Assembly (NCBI RefSeq): GCF_039134705.1
Contig: NZ_CP146256.1
Span: forward strand, 1,364,001 to 1,428,000
Length of the DNA: 64,000 nucleotides
From: Kineothrix sp. IPX-CK
GTDB lineage: Bacteria; Bacillota; Clostridia; Lachnospirales; Lachnospiraceae
Direction of reading: 5' to 3'
In this document: one piece after another, positions 25,252 through 34,420 of the stretch
How the letters are laid out: every line of letters starts with the position of its first letter
How positions within the stretch are numbered: position 1 is the stretch's first letter
Notes under the pieces: model-generated
Databases searched by the model: none
What the model saw: the letters and a program-made list of their open reading frames with translations, nothing else
Told to the model about the DNA's origin: nothing
Made by a program: the position numbers and the translations under genes

Positions 25252-26370
25252 TTAGTTTAATTTTGAGAAAAACTGATTGGTAAAGTGCATAGCAATGCCG
25301 ACCCCTGCCGCATTCTGCTGGAAACGGCACGGATGAAGGAAGCTGTTGTCCTGCTCGAAAAGAAGATATTCCTGCATGTTGTCCCACAGCTCGGGAAGGT
25401 ACGGCTCGATGTAGCTGCCTACATAGCCGCCGAGAATGATGTCGCAGTCGAAGGTGAGGTGCAAGTTGGATGCGATGATTGCCAAATATTTCAGATAATG
25501 GCTCCAAGCAATCTGAATCTCAGCATCGCCTTCCTGCAGCCTTTTGAAAAAGGTGTTCAAGTTTCCCTTGGTGTAATTCGCCAGAATCTTGGCGGAGCAA
25601 TAAGCGTCGGCACAGCCGCATTTGCCGCAGTAGCACTGTTTTCCGTCCGGTTCGATCAGCATATGCCCGAATTCGCCGCTTCGAAAGTGATTGCCGTAAT
25701 ACAGCTCGTTATTTAAGAAAATAGCACCGCCTACGGAATTGCTTAAGGAGAGGTAAAGCATATTGTTATGAAAATATTTCAGCTCAGCCATTGCTGCGCA
25801 TACGGCATCGTTTTCAAAGCATACGGGATAAGGTATATGCTTTGCCAAAGAGTTCAGATCGATGTCTTTTAAATATAAAACGTGGGATATTACCAAGCGG
25901 TTCTCAGAGCTGATGACGATGCCCGGAATAGAAATACCCACGCCCAGAATCTTGCTCTGGGGTACTCCTGAATCCCAGATGAACTGCGTAAGCTTTTTGG
26001 CCAGCGTAGCGTAATAGCGCTCCGCATGGTGAAAGACGAGGCGGATGCGCAGAGTGTCGATGATATGAGCTTTCATGTCGATGATGACGAAGGAAATATG
26101 GTTTGCAGTAATTTCAATACCTACGGAGTAGTGCAGCGTCTCGACGACGGAGAGGGTCTTAGCCTTGCGTCCTCCTGTAGATTCATATTCCCCGGCCTCT
26201 TGAATGATACCCTGATTGGTTAAGTCCTTCACGCATTGCAGCGTGGTAGGCATGCTTAGGTTTAATGCGGAAGCGATTTCGTTCTTGGAGGTCTCCTCCT
26301 GTTCCAAGATATACTTGGCAACGCGCACGATACTGCATTCCGGTTTGTCGCTTTGATTCAATCGTTTCAT
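25252..26370 (-). CDS. ROK-family transcriptional regulator (first)
   Basis: A 372-residue regulator of the NagC/XylR type. The N-terminal winged helix (ILEQEETSKNEIASALNLSMPTTLQCVKDLTNQG) is followed by a sugar-kinase-like ROK domain with VGIEITANHISFVIIDMK, GVGISIPGIV and the Cys cluster CYCGKCGCADAYCS, which binds zinc in this family. It is encoded just upstream of the dehydrogenase operon, on the same strand, and diverges from the PfkB kinase gene. The repeated TACTTTA/AAAGTG sites are its best candidate targets. The effector is unknown. Confidence 0.88.
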   Translation of the reverse strand: MKRLNQSDKPECSIVRVAKYILEQEETSKNEIASALNLSMPTTLQCVKDLTNQGIIQEAGEYESTGGRKAKTLSVVETLHYSVGIEITANHISFVIIDMKAHIIDTLRIRLVFHHAERYYATLAKKLTQFIWDSGVPQSKILGVGISIPGIVISSENRLVISHVLYLKDIDLNSLAKHIPYPVCFENDAVCAAMAELKYFHNNMLYLSLSNSVGGAIFLNNELYYGNHFRSGEFGHMLIEPDGKQCYCGKCGCADAYCSAKILANYTKGNLNTFFKRLQEGDAEIQIAWSHYLKYLAIIASNLHLTFDCDIILGGYVGSYIEPYLPELWDNMQEYLLFEQDNSFLHPCRFQQNAAGVGIAMHFTNQFFSKLN

Positions 26371-26415
26371 GGTAGGGCCTGCTTTCTTTTATGGCATAAT
26401 ATAATAAATACTGTG

Positions 26416-26435
26416 ACGTTGTCTTATGATAACGT
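26416..26435. promoter_or_regulatory. Inverted repeat in the ROK/PfkB divergent region
   Basis: ACGTTGTC-TTAT-GATAACGT is an 8-4-8 dyad with one mismatch, a plausible operator for one of the two divergent genes. The rest of 26371-26644 is AT-rich. Confidence 0.4.
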
Positions 26436-26508
26436 GTTGGAGCTCATATAACAATTATACATGAAAATTAAATTTCTGCCAGTAGCTAATAGAAAGACAA
26501 ACTGGGGA

Positions 26509-26536
26509 TTGTAAAAAATTAAAAAAATGTTATAGT
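26509..26536 (+). promoter_or_regulatory. Putative promoter of the PfkB kinase gene
   Basis: TTGTAA (26509-26514), 16 bp and TATAGT (26531-26536) lie about 110 bp before the likely start codon. Confidence 0.5.
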
Positions 26537-26644
26537 GTAGGCAAGGGAAAAATGAGAAGGTGACTAAAAAAAGTAAGAAGACAGCAAGTTTGGTGTAATA
26601 AATCACCAAAAGGTAAGGCAGACATGCGAGAAAGGATGAAAAGT

Positions 26645-27769
26645 ATGCAGAAAAAAACATTGGAGGCTGTGGTTGCAGGATTGACGTGTCTTGACTTCAC
26701 GCCGGTATTCATTACGCCAGAGGTGGAGGAAATCGGACAGATATTGATTCCGTCCAAAACGGTATTTATGGGAAATGCGGATATCCACGCAGGAGGATGT
26801 GTATCCAATACCGGACTTGCCATGTGTAAGTTCGGAGTCAATGCGAGGCTGATGGGCAAGGTTGGAGACGACGATTTGGGGAAAATAGTGCTGCAGCAAT
26901 ACTCCAACTATACGACTACGGAAAATATGATTATTTCGCAGGAGGAAGGGACCGCCTATTCCGTTGTGCTGGCGCCGGCCGGAATCGATAGGATATTCCT
27001 CCACTATCCGGGTGGGAATGACACTTTCGGGCCGGAGGATATCGATTATGAATTAGTGGAAAAAGCGAAGTTGTTCCATTTCGGTTATCCCCCTGCCATG
27101 TACCGGATGTATAAGGAGGACGGCAGGGAACTAATAGAAATTTTTGAGAGGGTAAAACAGTTGAACGTTATCACTTCCTTGGATACCTGCGGAATCGATG
27201 AGCGGGCAGAAGTGGGACAAGCCGATTGGCAGAAGATATTAAAAGGAGTGATACCTTATCTGGATATTTTCGTACCAAGTGCTGAGGAATTGTGCTACAT
27301 GCTGGACAAAGACCGTTTCAAGGAGTGGAAGCAAAGGGCGGGAGGAAAAGATATGGCCTCCGTGCTGCATACCTCGGATGTGAAGCCTTTGGCAGATACA
27401 CTCTTAAGCTGGGGTGCGAAGATAATTCTGATAAAATGCGGCAGTGCCGGACTTTATTTCGCCACCAATACGCAGGAGGTTCTTGACGGCATCGGCGAAG
27501 ATTTTCTTTCCATGGTAAACGGATGGGGCGGTGTAAGCCACTTCACGAAAAGCTTCAAGCCTCGGAAGGTGCTCTCCGCTACCGGTGCAGGAGATACGTG
27601 TATCGCGGCGTTTTTGACTGCCATACTGAAAGGGTATCCGTGGGAAAAATGCGTGGATTTCGCGGCGGCTTCTGGTGCATCCTGCGTGGAAACCTATGAC
27701 GCCCTGGGCGGACTTTTATCCTTCGAGGAGCTGGAGCAGAAGATAGAGGCTGGCTGGGAGAGAAATTAA
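26645..27769 (+). CDS. PfkB-family carbohydrate kinase
   Basis: A sugar kinase of about 374 residues in the ribokinase family. The N-terminal [11 protein letters not shown] is in place of the usual GxxxxD start. The [31 protein letters not shown] segment is signature 1. The C-terminal [18 protein letters not shown] is signature 2, with the catalytic Asp. It is about 50 residues longer than ribokinase because of inserts in the middle (residues 200-290). Substrate is unknown; ROK-family control and neighbours point to a ketose or aldose from the same pathway. I prefer ATG 26645 after AAAGGA; 26624 and 26636 are in frame. Confidence 0.85.
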   Translation: MQKKTLEAVVAGLTCLDFTPVFITPEVEEIGQILIPSKTVFMGNADIHAGGCVSNTGLAMCKFGVNARLMGKVGDDDLGKIVLQQYSNYTTTENMIISQEEGTAYSVVLAPAGIDRIFLHYPGGNDTFGPEDIDYELVEKAKLFHFGYPPAMYRMYKEDGRELIEIFERVKQLNVITSLDTCGIDERAEVGQADWQKILKGVIPYLDIFVPSAEELCYMLDKDRFKEWKQRAGGKDMASVLHTSDVKPLADTLLSWGAKIILIKCGSAGLYFATNTQEVLDGIGEDFLSMVNGWGGVSHFTKSFKPRKVLSATGAGDTCIAAFLTAILKGYPWEKCVDFAAASGASCVETYDALGGLLSFEELEQKIEAGWERN

Positions 27770-27830
27770 TAAATGTAATTTTATGATGATAAAATGTGGA
27801 AATTTTATAAGGGGAAAGGAGAATATCGAA

Positions 27831-28181
27831 ATGGAGAGAGAACGCTTTTTTGCAATGCCTTTTTCAAGAATCTATCCGCTTTATATACAAAAAGCAGAGA
27901 GAAAAGGGAGAACAAAAGATGAAGTAAATGAAATCATTTATTGGCTTACCGGTTATGATGAACATTCATTACAGCAGCAAATAGATAGTGAAGTAAATTT
28001 AGAAACGTTCTTTAGACAAGCCCCCTCTATTAATCCGAATGCTTCGCTCATTAAAGGCACTATTTGCGGACATCGGGTGGAAGAAATAGAAGATGAATTA
28101 ATGCGGCAAATCCGATATTTGGACAAATTAATTGATGAGTTGGCGAAAGGTAAGACAATGGAGAAGATATTAAGAAAATAA
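27831..28181 (+). CDS. DUF2200 family protein
   Basis: A 116-residue soluble protein matching the DUF2200 pattern almost throughout: [24 protein letters not shown] near the start, IIYWLTGYD, then [24 protein letters not shown] and the C-terminal [22 protein letters not shown]. Function is not established for the family. ATG 27831 lies 9 nt after AAAGGAG, and the in-frame ATG at 27783 lacks such a site. Base composition is lower in GC than the carbohydrate genes around it. Confidence 0.85.
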   Translation: MERERFFAMPFSRIYPLYIQKAERKGRTKDEVNEIIYWLTGYDEHSLQQQIDSEVNLETFFRQAPSINPNASLIKGTICGHRVEEIEDELMRQIRYLDKLIDELAKGKTMEKILRK

Positions 28182-28286
28182 ATGCTATCAGATAAGCCGA
28201 TAAATATAGATTTATATTGTCAAGGAATTGTTACAGAACGAGGGTAATTTTGCAATGGTGATATACTTATTACGAGGAGTAAGAGA

Positions 28287-28907
28287 ATGAGGGAGTTTAA
28301 TATCGGCTCAATCGTGCCATTTGGCGGTTATCAGTGGCGCATTCTTGATATACAAGGCAATGCGGCGTTGATTATAACTGAATACATAATCGAACAACAT
28401 CCCTATAATAATTGTGCCGGTGATGTGACATGGGCTGACTGCTCGCTAAGAAAATATCTTAACGCTGAGTTTTATAACAAATTCACCGCGGCCGAACAGT
28501 CAAGAATCATTCCGGTATTGAACAAAAACCACGACAATCAGTGGTACGGCTCGAGAGGCGGAGAAGATACTCGGGATTACATATTTCTTCTGAGCATTGA
28601 AGAAGTAGTGTGCAAATATTTCGGTGACAGCAGTAAAAACCTTGAAAACCGCAGCGCCAAACAACGATACTGGTTTCAAAGAAAAGATAAAAACAACAAC
28701 AAGCGAAGAGCGACATTCGATGGGTATGTATGGTGGTGGTGGCTTCGGTCGTCCGGGCGGGACAATAGAAGAGCCGTATATATCCACGGCGACGGCAATA
28801 TAGGCATTCAGGGAAACGGCACCTTCCGCTACAGCAGCAACACGATTCATCCTTCAACAGGTGATAACAGCGGCGGAGTACGTCCCGTTTTGTGGCTGAG
28901 TATTTGA
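28287..28907 (+). CDS. DUF6273-type protein with a C-type-lectin-like C-terminus
   Basis: A 206-residue protein beginning with an IGSIVPFGGYQWRILDI segment and ending in a GGVRPVLWLSI block, as in DUF6273 proteins. The final third has WWWWLRSSGRDNRR, YIHGDGNIGIQGNG and SSNTIHPSTGDNSG. This is rich in Asn, Ser, Gly and aromatic residues, in a fold resembling the formylglycine-enzyme/C-type-lectin group. Diversity-generating retroelements often target such ends, although no reverse transcriptase is in the window. There is no signal peptide. It follows DUF2200 and looks like an acquired insert between sugar genes. Its function is unknown to me. Confidence 0.65.
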   Translation: MREFNIGSIVPFGGYQWRILDIQGNAALIITEYIIEQHPYNNCAGDVTWADCSLRKYLNAEFYNKFTAAEQSRIIPVLNKNHDNQWYGSRGGEDTRDYIFLLSIEEVVCKYFGDSSKNLENRSAKQRYWFQRKDKNNNKRRATFDGYVWWWWLRSSGRDNRRAVYIHGDGNIGIQGNGTFRYSSNTIHPSTGDNSGGVRPVLWLSI

Positions 28908-28950
28908 TTTGAATTAAGGTTTTTGAAGAAATTTATAGCGAAATTGAAAT

Positions 28951-29028
28951 AGCTTCTTGATTTTTCCAAACCAAGAAGCTATAAGTAAACAATCCGGCTC
29001 CGGAATATTATGTATTCCGGAGCTTTTT
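28951..29028 (+). terminator. Two hairpins, the second a terminator
   Basis: AGCTTCTTG/CAAGAAGCT (28951-28980) is followed by GCTCCGGAATA/TATTCCGGAGC (28997-29023) with a run of T (29024-29028). The second hairpin ends rightward transcription from the DUF6273 gene before the convergent isomerase gene. Confidence 0.8.
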
Positions 29029-29035
29029 ATTGATC

Positions 29036-30232
29036 TTAAACGGTAGCAGGAACTTCTTTGTTGTTGTTTGCGAAGTTCTGTAAGATAACGAGAGGCTCGT
29101 AAGCGCCGGTATTGGTAATTGTAATACCCTTGTCTGCAGCCGCTTCTGATACGAAGAACTCGTCTCCGGATATATCCTCGAATCTAAGAAGCTCGGGAGC
29201 CGCGCATTCATAAGTGCCGAAAGTGCCGTGTCCCTGAACGACCAGGGCTGTATAGCAAGCAGCGTCCTTAACCACTACGGAAGCCTTGGGAGCAACGGTG
29301 ATTTCTTTTGCAGCCACCCATTCGTTGGCGTAAGCCACCCATTTTTCACTAAGACCTTCCTGATTAGTTTCGCGTACCTTAGGAGCGCGGAAATATTTTT
29401 CCTTGTAGTCAGAGCGGGTACTTTCTTCCCAGTCGATCTGGCTGAATAAAGCGTCAATATTGTCCTTTTCGGATTCCGGCTGACAGTCAGTCAGAAGGTT
29501 ATGAGGGTTAACCTCACCCATGGTGACATTTTCCATAATGGTATTAACGTCGCTGTTCCACTGGGGCTCAAAGGTTACGAGAGAAGCGGGGGCGTGGATA
29601 ACGCCGGCAGCCGTATACCAGCCGGTACCGAGCTGAATACGATAAGCGCGGGAAAGCTCTGTGATACGTGTATCCTTCTTATCGTAGTTACGCAGACATT
29701 CTTTCACTTCTTCTTTCGTAGTGGACGGATCGAAACCAAAGTAGGTCAGCGGGAAACGTCCCAGATAGGAAGAGTTGTACTGAACCGGGAAGTAATAAGC
29801 TTCCGGCTTGCCATGCATACCGATGCGGTTTGCCATTTCCTCGGTCAGGTGAAGATGGTGGAATAACGGCTTGTCGTAGTCATATAATTTGGCAAATGTC
29901 GGCCATGTGCCGTATCTTGCCTGAAGGCTTTCGCCGATCAAGTCCGCGCCAAGTTCCTCCACACAGTCCTTAAATAATATTTTTTCTCCGGTTTCATCGT
30001 CATAGACGAAGCTCATGCCTTCAGTAGCTCCGGTCTTGGGACCGTTTAATGCTACCGTGGTGGAACCCAGCCAGCGCTCGCAGATACCGCCGCGATCCAT
30101 GCCGAAAGCGTAATAATCGTCGGGATGCAATCTCAGACGATGTCCCGGCTCATTGAAGCCGCGGGGAACCCATGTGGGAGCCAGATGAAAAACTCCTTTT
30201 CCTTGTTCAAATACTTTTCTTACCTTACTCAT
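29036..30232 (-). CDS. Class I mannose-6-phosphate-isomerase-like cupin protein
   Basis: A 398-residue cupin-fold protein. The probable metal ligands lie in LFHHLHLTEEMA and HGKPEAYYF (about residues 120-150) and in AGVIHAPASLVTFEP near 230, as in type I phosphomannose isomerases. A second, C-terminal beta domain holds VVVKDAACYTALVVQGHG. Length and pattern differ from ManA itself, so another aldose/ketose isomerisation is likely. ATG 30232 has a perfect TAAGGAGG site; a longer frame to 30316 runs through the preceding gene's end. It is the second gene of an operon with the DUF4432 epimerase. Confidence 0.72.
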   Translation of the reverse strand: MSKVRKVFEQGKGVFHLAPTWVPRGFNEPGHRLRLHPDDYYAFGMDRGGICERWLGSTTVALNGPKTGATEGMSFVYDDETGEKILFKDCVEELGADLIGESLQARYGTWPTFAKLYDYDKPLFHHLHLTEEMANRIGMHGKPEAYYFPVQYNSSYLGRFPLTYFGFDPSTTKEEVKECLRNYDKKDTRITELSRAYRIQLGTGWYTAAGVIHAPASLVTFEPQWNSDVNTIMENVTMGEVNPHNLLTDCQPESEKDNIDALFSQIDWEESTRSDYKEKYFRAPKVRETNQEGLSEKWVAYANEWVAAKEITVAPKASVVVKDAACYTALVVQGHGTFGTYECAAPELLRFEDISGDEFFVSEAAADKGITITNTGAYEPLVILQNFANNNKEVPATV

Positions 30233-30281
30233 TGTTGGTACCTCCTTAAGTGTTATATGATTTATTGGTAACAGATCAGCT

Positions 30282-31265
30282 TTATTTGGTCCTGAATAAA
30301 CGAAGCTCTGCAGCATATTTCTTGGACTGTCCGGGAGCTAAATACTGAAGCTGTTTCTTTTCCCCGATGGCATTTCGGCCGTCAAGCTTATTGGTGCAGG
30401 GTTCAATTCCTAAGACGTAATCGTATTCTCCCATCATTTTCCATTCGGTAAACTCAGGGAAAACCGAGGTGTCGAAAGATAACTCCAGGCCTTTTCCGAT
30501 GGATTCGTTGCTGACTTTCACCTTCGCGGTTTTCTCGGCGAACATATGATAATAGCATTGTTCCACGAAATTAGGAACGGGCTTTAACATCTTATTCCAA
30601 GTATCGAGGTCCTCCGCAGCTCTGTCATCCCTCGGGATTACCTCGTTAGAGTTGATTTCCAGCTTTGTCGTCTCATCCAAGAGGGGATAGCCTACATTTA
30701 TATGATAGAGAAGCATAACGGCTTCTTCTGCGGAACCCTCGTTAGTTACGGTATCCTCGATGGAGATGAGATTATCCGTAAGACCAACGGTTATGGTACG
30801 GGTAAGGGTCAGTTTGGCACCGAAAATCGTGTGGTCACGCATGGTTGCGTGAATACGGATGGCCTCTTCGTCGGTCTCATAATAAATGTGATCCGCAGGT
30901 ATATTTCCGATGGTGCCATGAAGCCCGTGAAGCTTGCCGTTGTCCTCGTTTGGTCCGCCGATATTCTGGAGTCCGCATGTGGTAATCAAGCCGCAGTTAA
31001 AAGATTTCAGGAAGCCAAAGCCATCGCGTCCCTCCTGAAAATACTGAGGGCTTACATTGCCGGAGGGGGAAGTGTAGTTCATCCGCGAACCGTCGAAGTA
31101 AAGCTCTGAAATGTCACAACAGCGGTCAGCGCAGACGGTCATGTCGATTCCCAGTCCGTTACGAATGCGAAGTAGATGCATACCGTCTCCTTTTCCTCCC
31201 AGAAGCCGATATTCCTCCACACCGGATAACTGAAGAGGATGTCCGATGTATTTGTTTTTACTCAT
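30282..31265 (-). CDS. DUF4432-type aldose 1-epimerase family protein
   Basis: A 327-residue protein of the galactose-mutarotase-like fold. Typical segments are GMHLLRIRNGLGIDMTVCADRCCDISELYFDG near the start, LHGLHGTIGNIPADH with the conserved histidines, and LYHINVGYPLL. The late LGIEPCTNKLDGR loop is also characteristic. Members are thought to interconvert sugar anomers, but DUF4432 has little biochemical description. Transcribed leftward with the isomerase; its promoter faces that of the aldolase operon across 31266-31658. Confidence 0.8.
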   Translation of the reverse strand: MSKNKYIGHPLQLSGVEEYRLLGGKGDGMHLLRIRNGLGIDMTVCADRCCDISELYFDGSRMNYTSPSGNVSPQYFQEGRDGFGFLKSFNCGLITTCGLQNIGGPNEDNGKLHGLHGTIGNIPADHIYYETDEEAIRIHATMRDHTIFGAKLTLTRTITVGLTDNLISIEDTVTNEGSAEEAVMLLYHINVGYPLLDETTKLEINSNEVIPRDDRAAEDLDTWNKMLKPVPNFVEQCYYHMFAEKTAKVKVSNESIGKGLELSFDTSVFPEFTEWKMMGEYDYVLGIEPCTNKLDGRNAIGEKKQLQYLAPGQSKKYAAELRLFRTK

Positions 31266-31553
31266 AGTTAAGTTGCTCTCCTTTCCTTTTCCTTATTCTC
31301 TTTTTGATTTCTGACTTTTCTTTTCGTTTTAATATTGAACTAATATTAGTATTTATGTTTAATAAAAAAATATTAGGGAAAGATATGAAAGAAATGTGTC
31401 AGCTAAGGTTTTGTAATCCCATTGTAGTATTAAACAAATGAAAAATCAAGAAATAAAATTTCATTTCGAGCACTAAATTTGGATAAAAAGCATGAAAATA
31501 GTGAAAAAGCACGAAAAAATAACAAAAAATGAGAAAAAAAATTTCATAAAGCG
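31266..31553. promoter_or_regulatory. AT-rich divergent region between epimerase and aldolase operons
   Basis: This region carries the leftward promoter of the epimerase/isomerase operon, which I cannot pin down. CTAATATTAG (31340-31349) is a 10-bp palindrome that could be an operator. The rest is A/T homopolymer-rich and shows no gene. Confidence 0.4.
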
Positions 31554-31611
31554 TTGACAGAAAGAAAAGCAAGGGGTATGATGTTTGCAAAAGTACTTTA
31601 TAAAAGTGCTG
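31554..31611 (+). promoter_or_regulatory. Promoter and operator of the aldolase/DhaKL operon
   Basis: TTGACA (31554-31559), 17 bp, TATGAT (31577-31582) is followed by the dyad AGTACTTTATAAAAGTGCT (31593-31611). The dyad shares TACTTTA-N2-AAAGTG with the operator of the dehydrogenase operon at 25169-25187, and its position over the transcription start suggests repression. Confidence 0.75.
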
Positions 31612-31658
31612 GTAAAGATTATGACAATGCTGCATAAATCAAAGGAGGAAAAAACAAT

Positions 31659-32534
31659 ATGTTACTTAACATGAATGAGCTATTAAAGGTTGCAAACGAG
31701 CACAATTTTGCCGTACCTGCATTTAACATCGGTACAGGCCAGATTTTAAACGGTGTAATGGATACTTGCGAAAAATTGCAGGCACCGGTTATCCTGGCGA
31801 TTCATCCGTCTGAATTGGAATTCCAGGGAGACAGCTTCCTGCAAATGTGCATCGATCGCGCCAATAAATCGAAGGTGCCGGTATGTATCCACTTGGACCA
31901 CAGCGGTTGGGAACCCATCGTACGCGCTATCCGCGCAGGTTTCACTTCGGTTATGATCGACGCGTCCCATCTTCCCTTCGAAGAGAACATAGCGGCTACC
32001 AAAAAGGTATGTGAGCTGGCTCATCCTCTCGGAGTTTCGGTAGAAGGCGAGCTTGGAACTATCGGAACCACGGATGGAGATACGGAAGGCGGTACTGATG
32101 AGATCATCTATACAAAGCCTGAGGATGCAGTTCGTTTCGTAGAAGAAACAGGATGCGATACATTGGCAATCGCTATCGGAACGGCACACGGCATTTATCC
32201 TGAAGGAATGAAACCGGAACTTAAGCAGGATCTTCTCTCCGAAATCAAGAGCAAGGTATCTGTTCCTCTAGTGCTTCACGGCGGCTCCGGAAATAAAGAT
32301 TCCGAAATTGCAGAAGCAGTAAAACGCGGCGTTAATAAAATAAATATTTCTTCTGATATTAAGGATGCTTTCTATCAGAGACTTCGTATCACTCTTCAGG
32401 ACAAGAAAGTACGTGAGCCCTTCGAGCTGTATCCGGAAAGTGTAAAGGCTATGCAGGAAGTATGCGAGCAGAAAATCAAATTGTTTAATGATGATGATAA
32501 GGTAAAATACTACGAACTGTCTAAGATGATTTAA
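31659..32534 (+). CDS. Class II (zinc) ketose-bisphosphate-type aldolase
   Basis: A 291-residue aldolase of the FbaA/GatY/KbaY family. Zinc ligands sit in CIHLDHSGW (about 75-83), AIGTAHGIYP and VLHGGSGN, and the phosphate-binding stretch is NKINISSD. Size is that of GatY/KbaY rather than the longer FbaA. It is first in an operon with DhaK and DhaL, so it may cleave a ketose 1-phosphate or bisphosphate made by the cluster's kinases. True fructose-bisphosphate aldolase activity is possible but not favoured by context. An AAAGGAGG site precedes it. Confidence 0.88.
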   Translation: MLLNMNELLKVANEHNFAVPAFNIGTGQILNGVMDTCEKLQAPVILAIHPSELEFQGDSFLQMCIDRANKSKVPVCIHLDHSGWEPIVRAIRAGFTSVMIDASHLPFEENIAATKKVCELAHPLGVSVEGELGTIGTTDGDTEGGTDEIIYTKPEDAVRFVEETGCDTLAIAIGTAHGIYPEGMKPELKQDLLSEIKSKVSVPLVLHGGSGNKDSEIAEAVKRGVNKINISSDIKDAFYQRLRITLQDKKVREPFELYPESVKAMQEVCEQKIKLFNDDDKVKYYELSKMI

Positions 32535-32555
32535 TATGAGTTGAGGATGGATGAC

Positions 32556-33560
32556 ATGAAAAAAATATTAAACCGAAGCGGCGACATTGTAACACAAAGT
32601 ATACAAGGCTTTCTGGCTGCCTACGATAAATATTTCGAGGCTGTTCCGGAAACGAACTGCCTTGTCTATAAGAATAGAAGAAAAGGGAAGGTTTCCCTGG
32701 TCATTGGCGGCGGCAGCGGGCATGAGCCATTGTTTTCCGGATTTGTAGGAAAAGGGCTGGCGGACGCGTCTGCTAACGGCAATATATTCGCATCTCCCAA
32801 TCCGCAGGTAATTACTGAGACTGCGAAAGCGGTGGATGAAGGCAAGGGCGTTTTGTTTATCTATGGAAATTATGAAGGAGACAACCTGAATTTCGATATG
32901 GCCGAAGAAATGTGCGGCTTTGAGGATATAAAGACTGCACATGTACGTGTGTGGGATGATTGTGCATCCGCCCCGAAGGAAAGAATCGAAGACCGCAGAG
33001 GTATTGCGGGCGATATCTACGTGATCAAGGTTGCGGGAGCTGCCTGCGATGCCGGCCTTTCCTTAGAAGAAGTGCTGCGTGTGACCGAGAAGGCGAGAGA
33101 CAATATCAACACCATCGGTCTCGCTACATCGCCCGGCTCCATTCCCGGACTTAACAAGCCAACCTTCGAATTAGGCGAGGATGAAATTGAGTTCGGAATG
33201 GGAATGCACGGAGAGCCTGGAATTGAGAGAACTACTATGAAGCCTGTGGATGAGTTAGTGGACCGCATGTATGATGAGCTGAAGAGGGAAATGTCTCTTA
33301 ATTCTGACGACGAAGTAGCTGTTCTCGTAAACGGCTTAGGTTCCACCACACTTGTGGAACTCAATACGGTATATTATGAACTGGATAAGCATTTAAAGAG
33401 TGAGGGAATAAAGGTTCATGACGCGGAGATAAAAAGCTGGTGTACCTGTCAGGAAATGGGCGGATTCTCCATTACTATCTTAAGGTTGGACGAGGAACTG
33501 AAAAAATATTATGATGCTTCTTGTTGTTCCCCCTATTACGCGAGGGAGGCTTTGATATGA
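32556..33560 (+). CDS. dhaK: DhaK-type ketose kinase subunit
   Basis: A 334-residue substrate-binding subunit of the dihydroxyacetone kinase family. GGGSGHEPLFSGFVG (about 49-63) and GMGMHGEPGIER (about 212-223) are the conserved loops; the His in the second forms the covalent hemiaminal with the substrate. The next gene encodes DhaL, but no DhaM phosphotransferase follows. In the tetritol pathways of Mycolicibacterium, DhaK-family kinases act on erythrulose, which fits the TpiA-like and RpiB-like genes downstream. I prefer ATG 32556, 8 nt after GAGGA; TTG 32541 and ATG 32547 are in frame. Confidence 0.88.
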   Translation: MKKILNRSGDIVTQSIQGFLAAYDKYFEAVPETNCLVYKNRRKGKVSLVIGGGSGHEPLFSGFVGKGLADASANGNIFASPNPQVITETAKAVDEGKGVLFIYGNYEGDNLNFDMAEEMCGFEDIKTAHVRVWDDCASAPKERIEDRRGIAGDIYVIKVAGAACDAGLSLEEVLRVTEKARDNINTIGLATSPGSIPGLNKPTFELGEDEIEFGMGMHGEPGIERTTMKPVDELVDRMYDELKREMSLNSDDEVAVLVNGLGSTTLVELNTVYYELDKHLKSEGIKVHDAEIKSWCTCQEMGGFSITILRLDEELKKYYDASCCSPYYAREALI

Positions 33561-34195
33561 AAAGTATTAATGTAGAAACCTGCAAGCAAATGGTTATAGC
33601 GGCCTGCGATGCGATTATCGACAACAAAGAATACCTCACGGAGGTAGACAGTAAGATCGGAGACGGCGACCATGGAATCGGAATGTCCGGCGGCATGGAA
33701 AAAGCAAAAGCCGCACTTTTGGCAAGAGATGATTTTGCGACGATTAACGATGTATTCAAAACAACGGGACTGCAGATGCTCAATTCCATGGGCGGTGCGT
33801 CCGGCGTTATATTCGGTTCGATGTTCCTTGGAGGTATTAAGGATCTGGAACCGGTGACGGAGTTAGACGGAGAGCTGTTCTCTAAGATGATAAGCAGTGC
33901 TGTCAAAACAATCAAGCTTCGCGGAAAAGCGGAAATCGGCGACAAAACAATGGTGGATGCATTAGAACCCGCAGCGGCAGCGCTTGAAAGAGCAGACAAG
34001 GAAGATCTGACCCTCCTCATGGGGGATGCAGCTATGGCGGCAGCCGGAGGAGTGGAAGCTACAAAGGATATGGTGGCGAAATTCGGCAGAGCAAAATCCT
34101 TAATGGAGCGTGCCATCGGATTTCAGGATGCCGGAGCGACTTCCGTAATGATCATATTCGAAGCCATGCACAGGTATTTGCAGGCGCAGGAATAG
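33557..34195 (+). CDS. dhaL: DhaL-type nucleotide-binding kinase subunit
   Basis: A 212-residue all-helical subunit carrying ADP/ATP for the DhaK partner. VDSKIGDGDHGIGMSGGM holds the metal-binding aspartates, LNSMGGASGVIFGSMF contacts the nucleotide, and GDKTMVDALEPA is typical of the family. It overlaps dhaK by 4 bp (ATGA), with GGGAGG 10 bp before. With no DhaM nearby, phosphate may come directly from ATP or from a distant DhaM. Confidence 0.9.
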   Translation: MKSINVETCKQMVIAACDAIIDNKEYLTEVDSKIGDGDHGIGMSGGMEKAKAALLARDDFATINDVFKTTGLQMLNSMGGASGVIFGSMFLGGIKDLEPVTELDGELFSKMISSAVKTIKLRGKAEIGDKTMVDALEPAAAALERADKEDLTLLMGDAAMAAAGGVEATKDMVAKFGRAKSLMERAIGFQDAGATSVMIIFEAMHRYLQAQE

Positions 34196-34271
34196 TTCTC
34201 AGGCAGAATGTGAACAAAAAAAGAACAAATTATGAATAAAATATAAATAAAGTAAGAATAATTATTGAAGA

Positions 34272-34310
34272 AAAGAGTCTGGATTTTAATTTCATCCATT
34301 CTCTTTTTTT
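34272..34310 (+). terminator. Terminator after dhaL
   Basis: AAAGAGTCTGGAT pairs with ATCCATTCTCTTT apart from a two-base internal bulge, and a T-run follows (to 34310). Confidence 0.7.
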
Positions 34311-34420
34311 CATCCAAAATCGACTTATTTTTAAATATGTACAAAATAAACAAAAAACGATTCAAAAATGCGGATAAAACACAGTGTCAAATGTGTAAAG
34401 TATACAACAATCATAAAAAC

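Noticed and set aside
30233..30316. N-terminal extension of the isomerase into the preceding gene
   Set aside because: The extension overlaps the end of the epimerase gene in another frame, and a perfect TAAGGAGG site marks the start at 30232.
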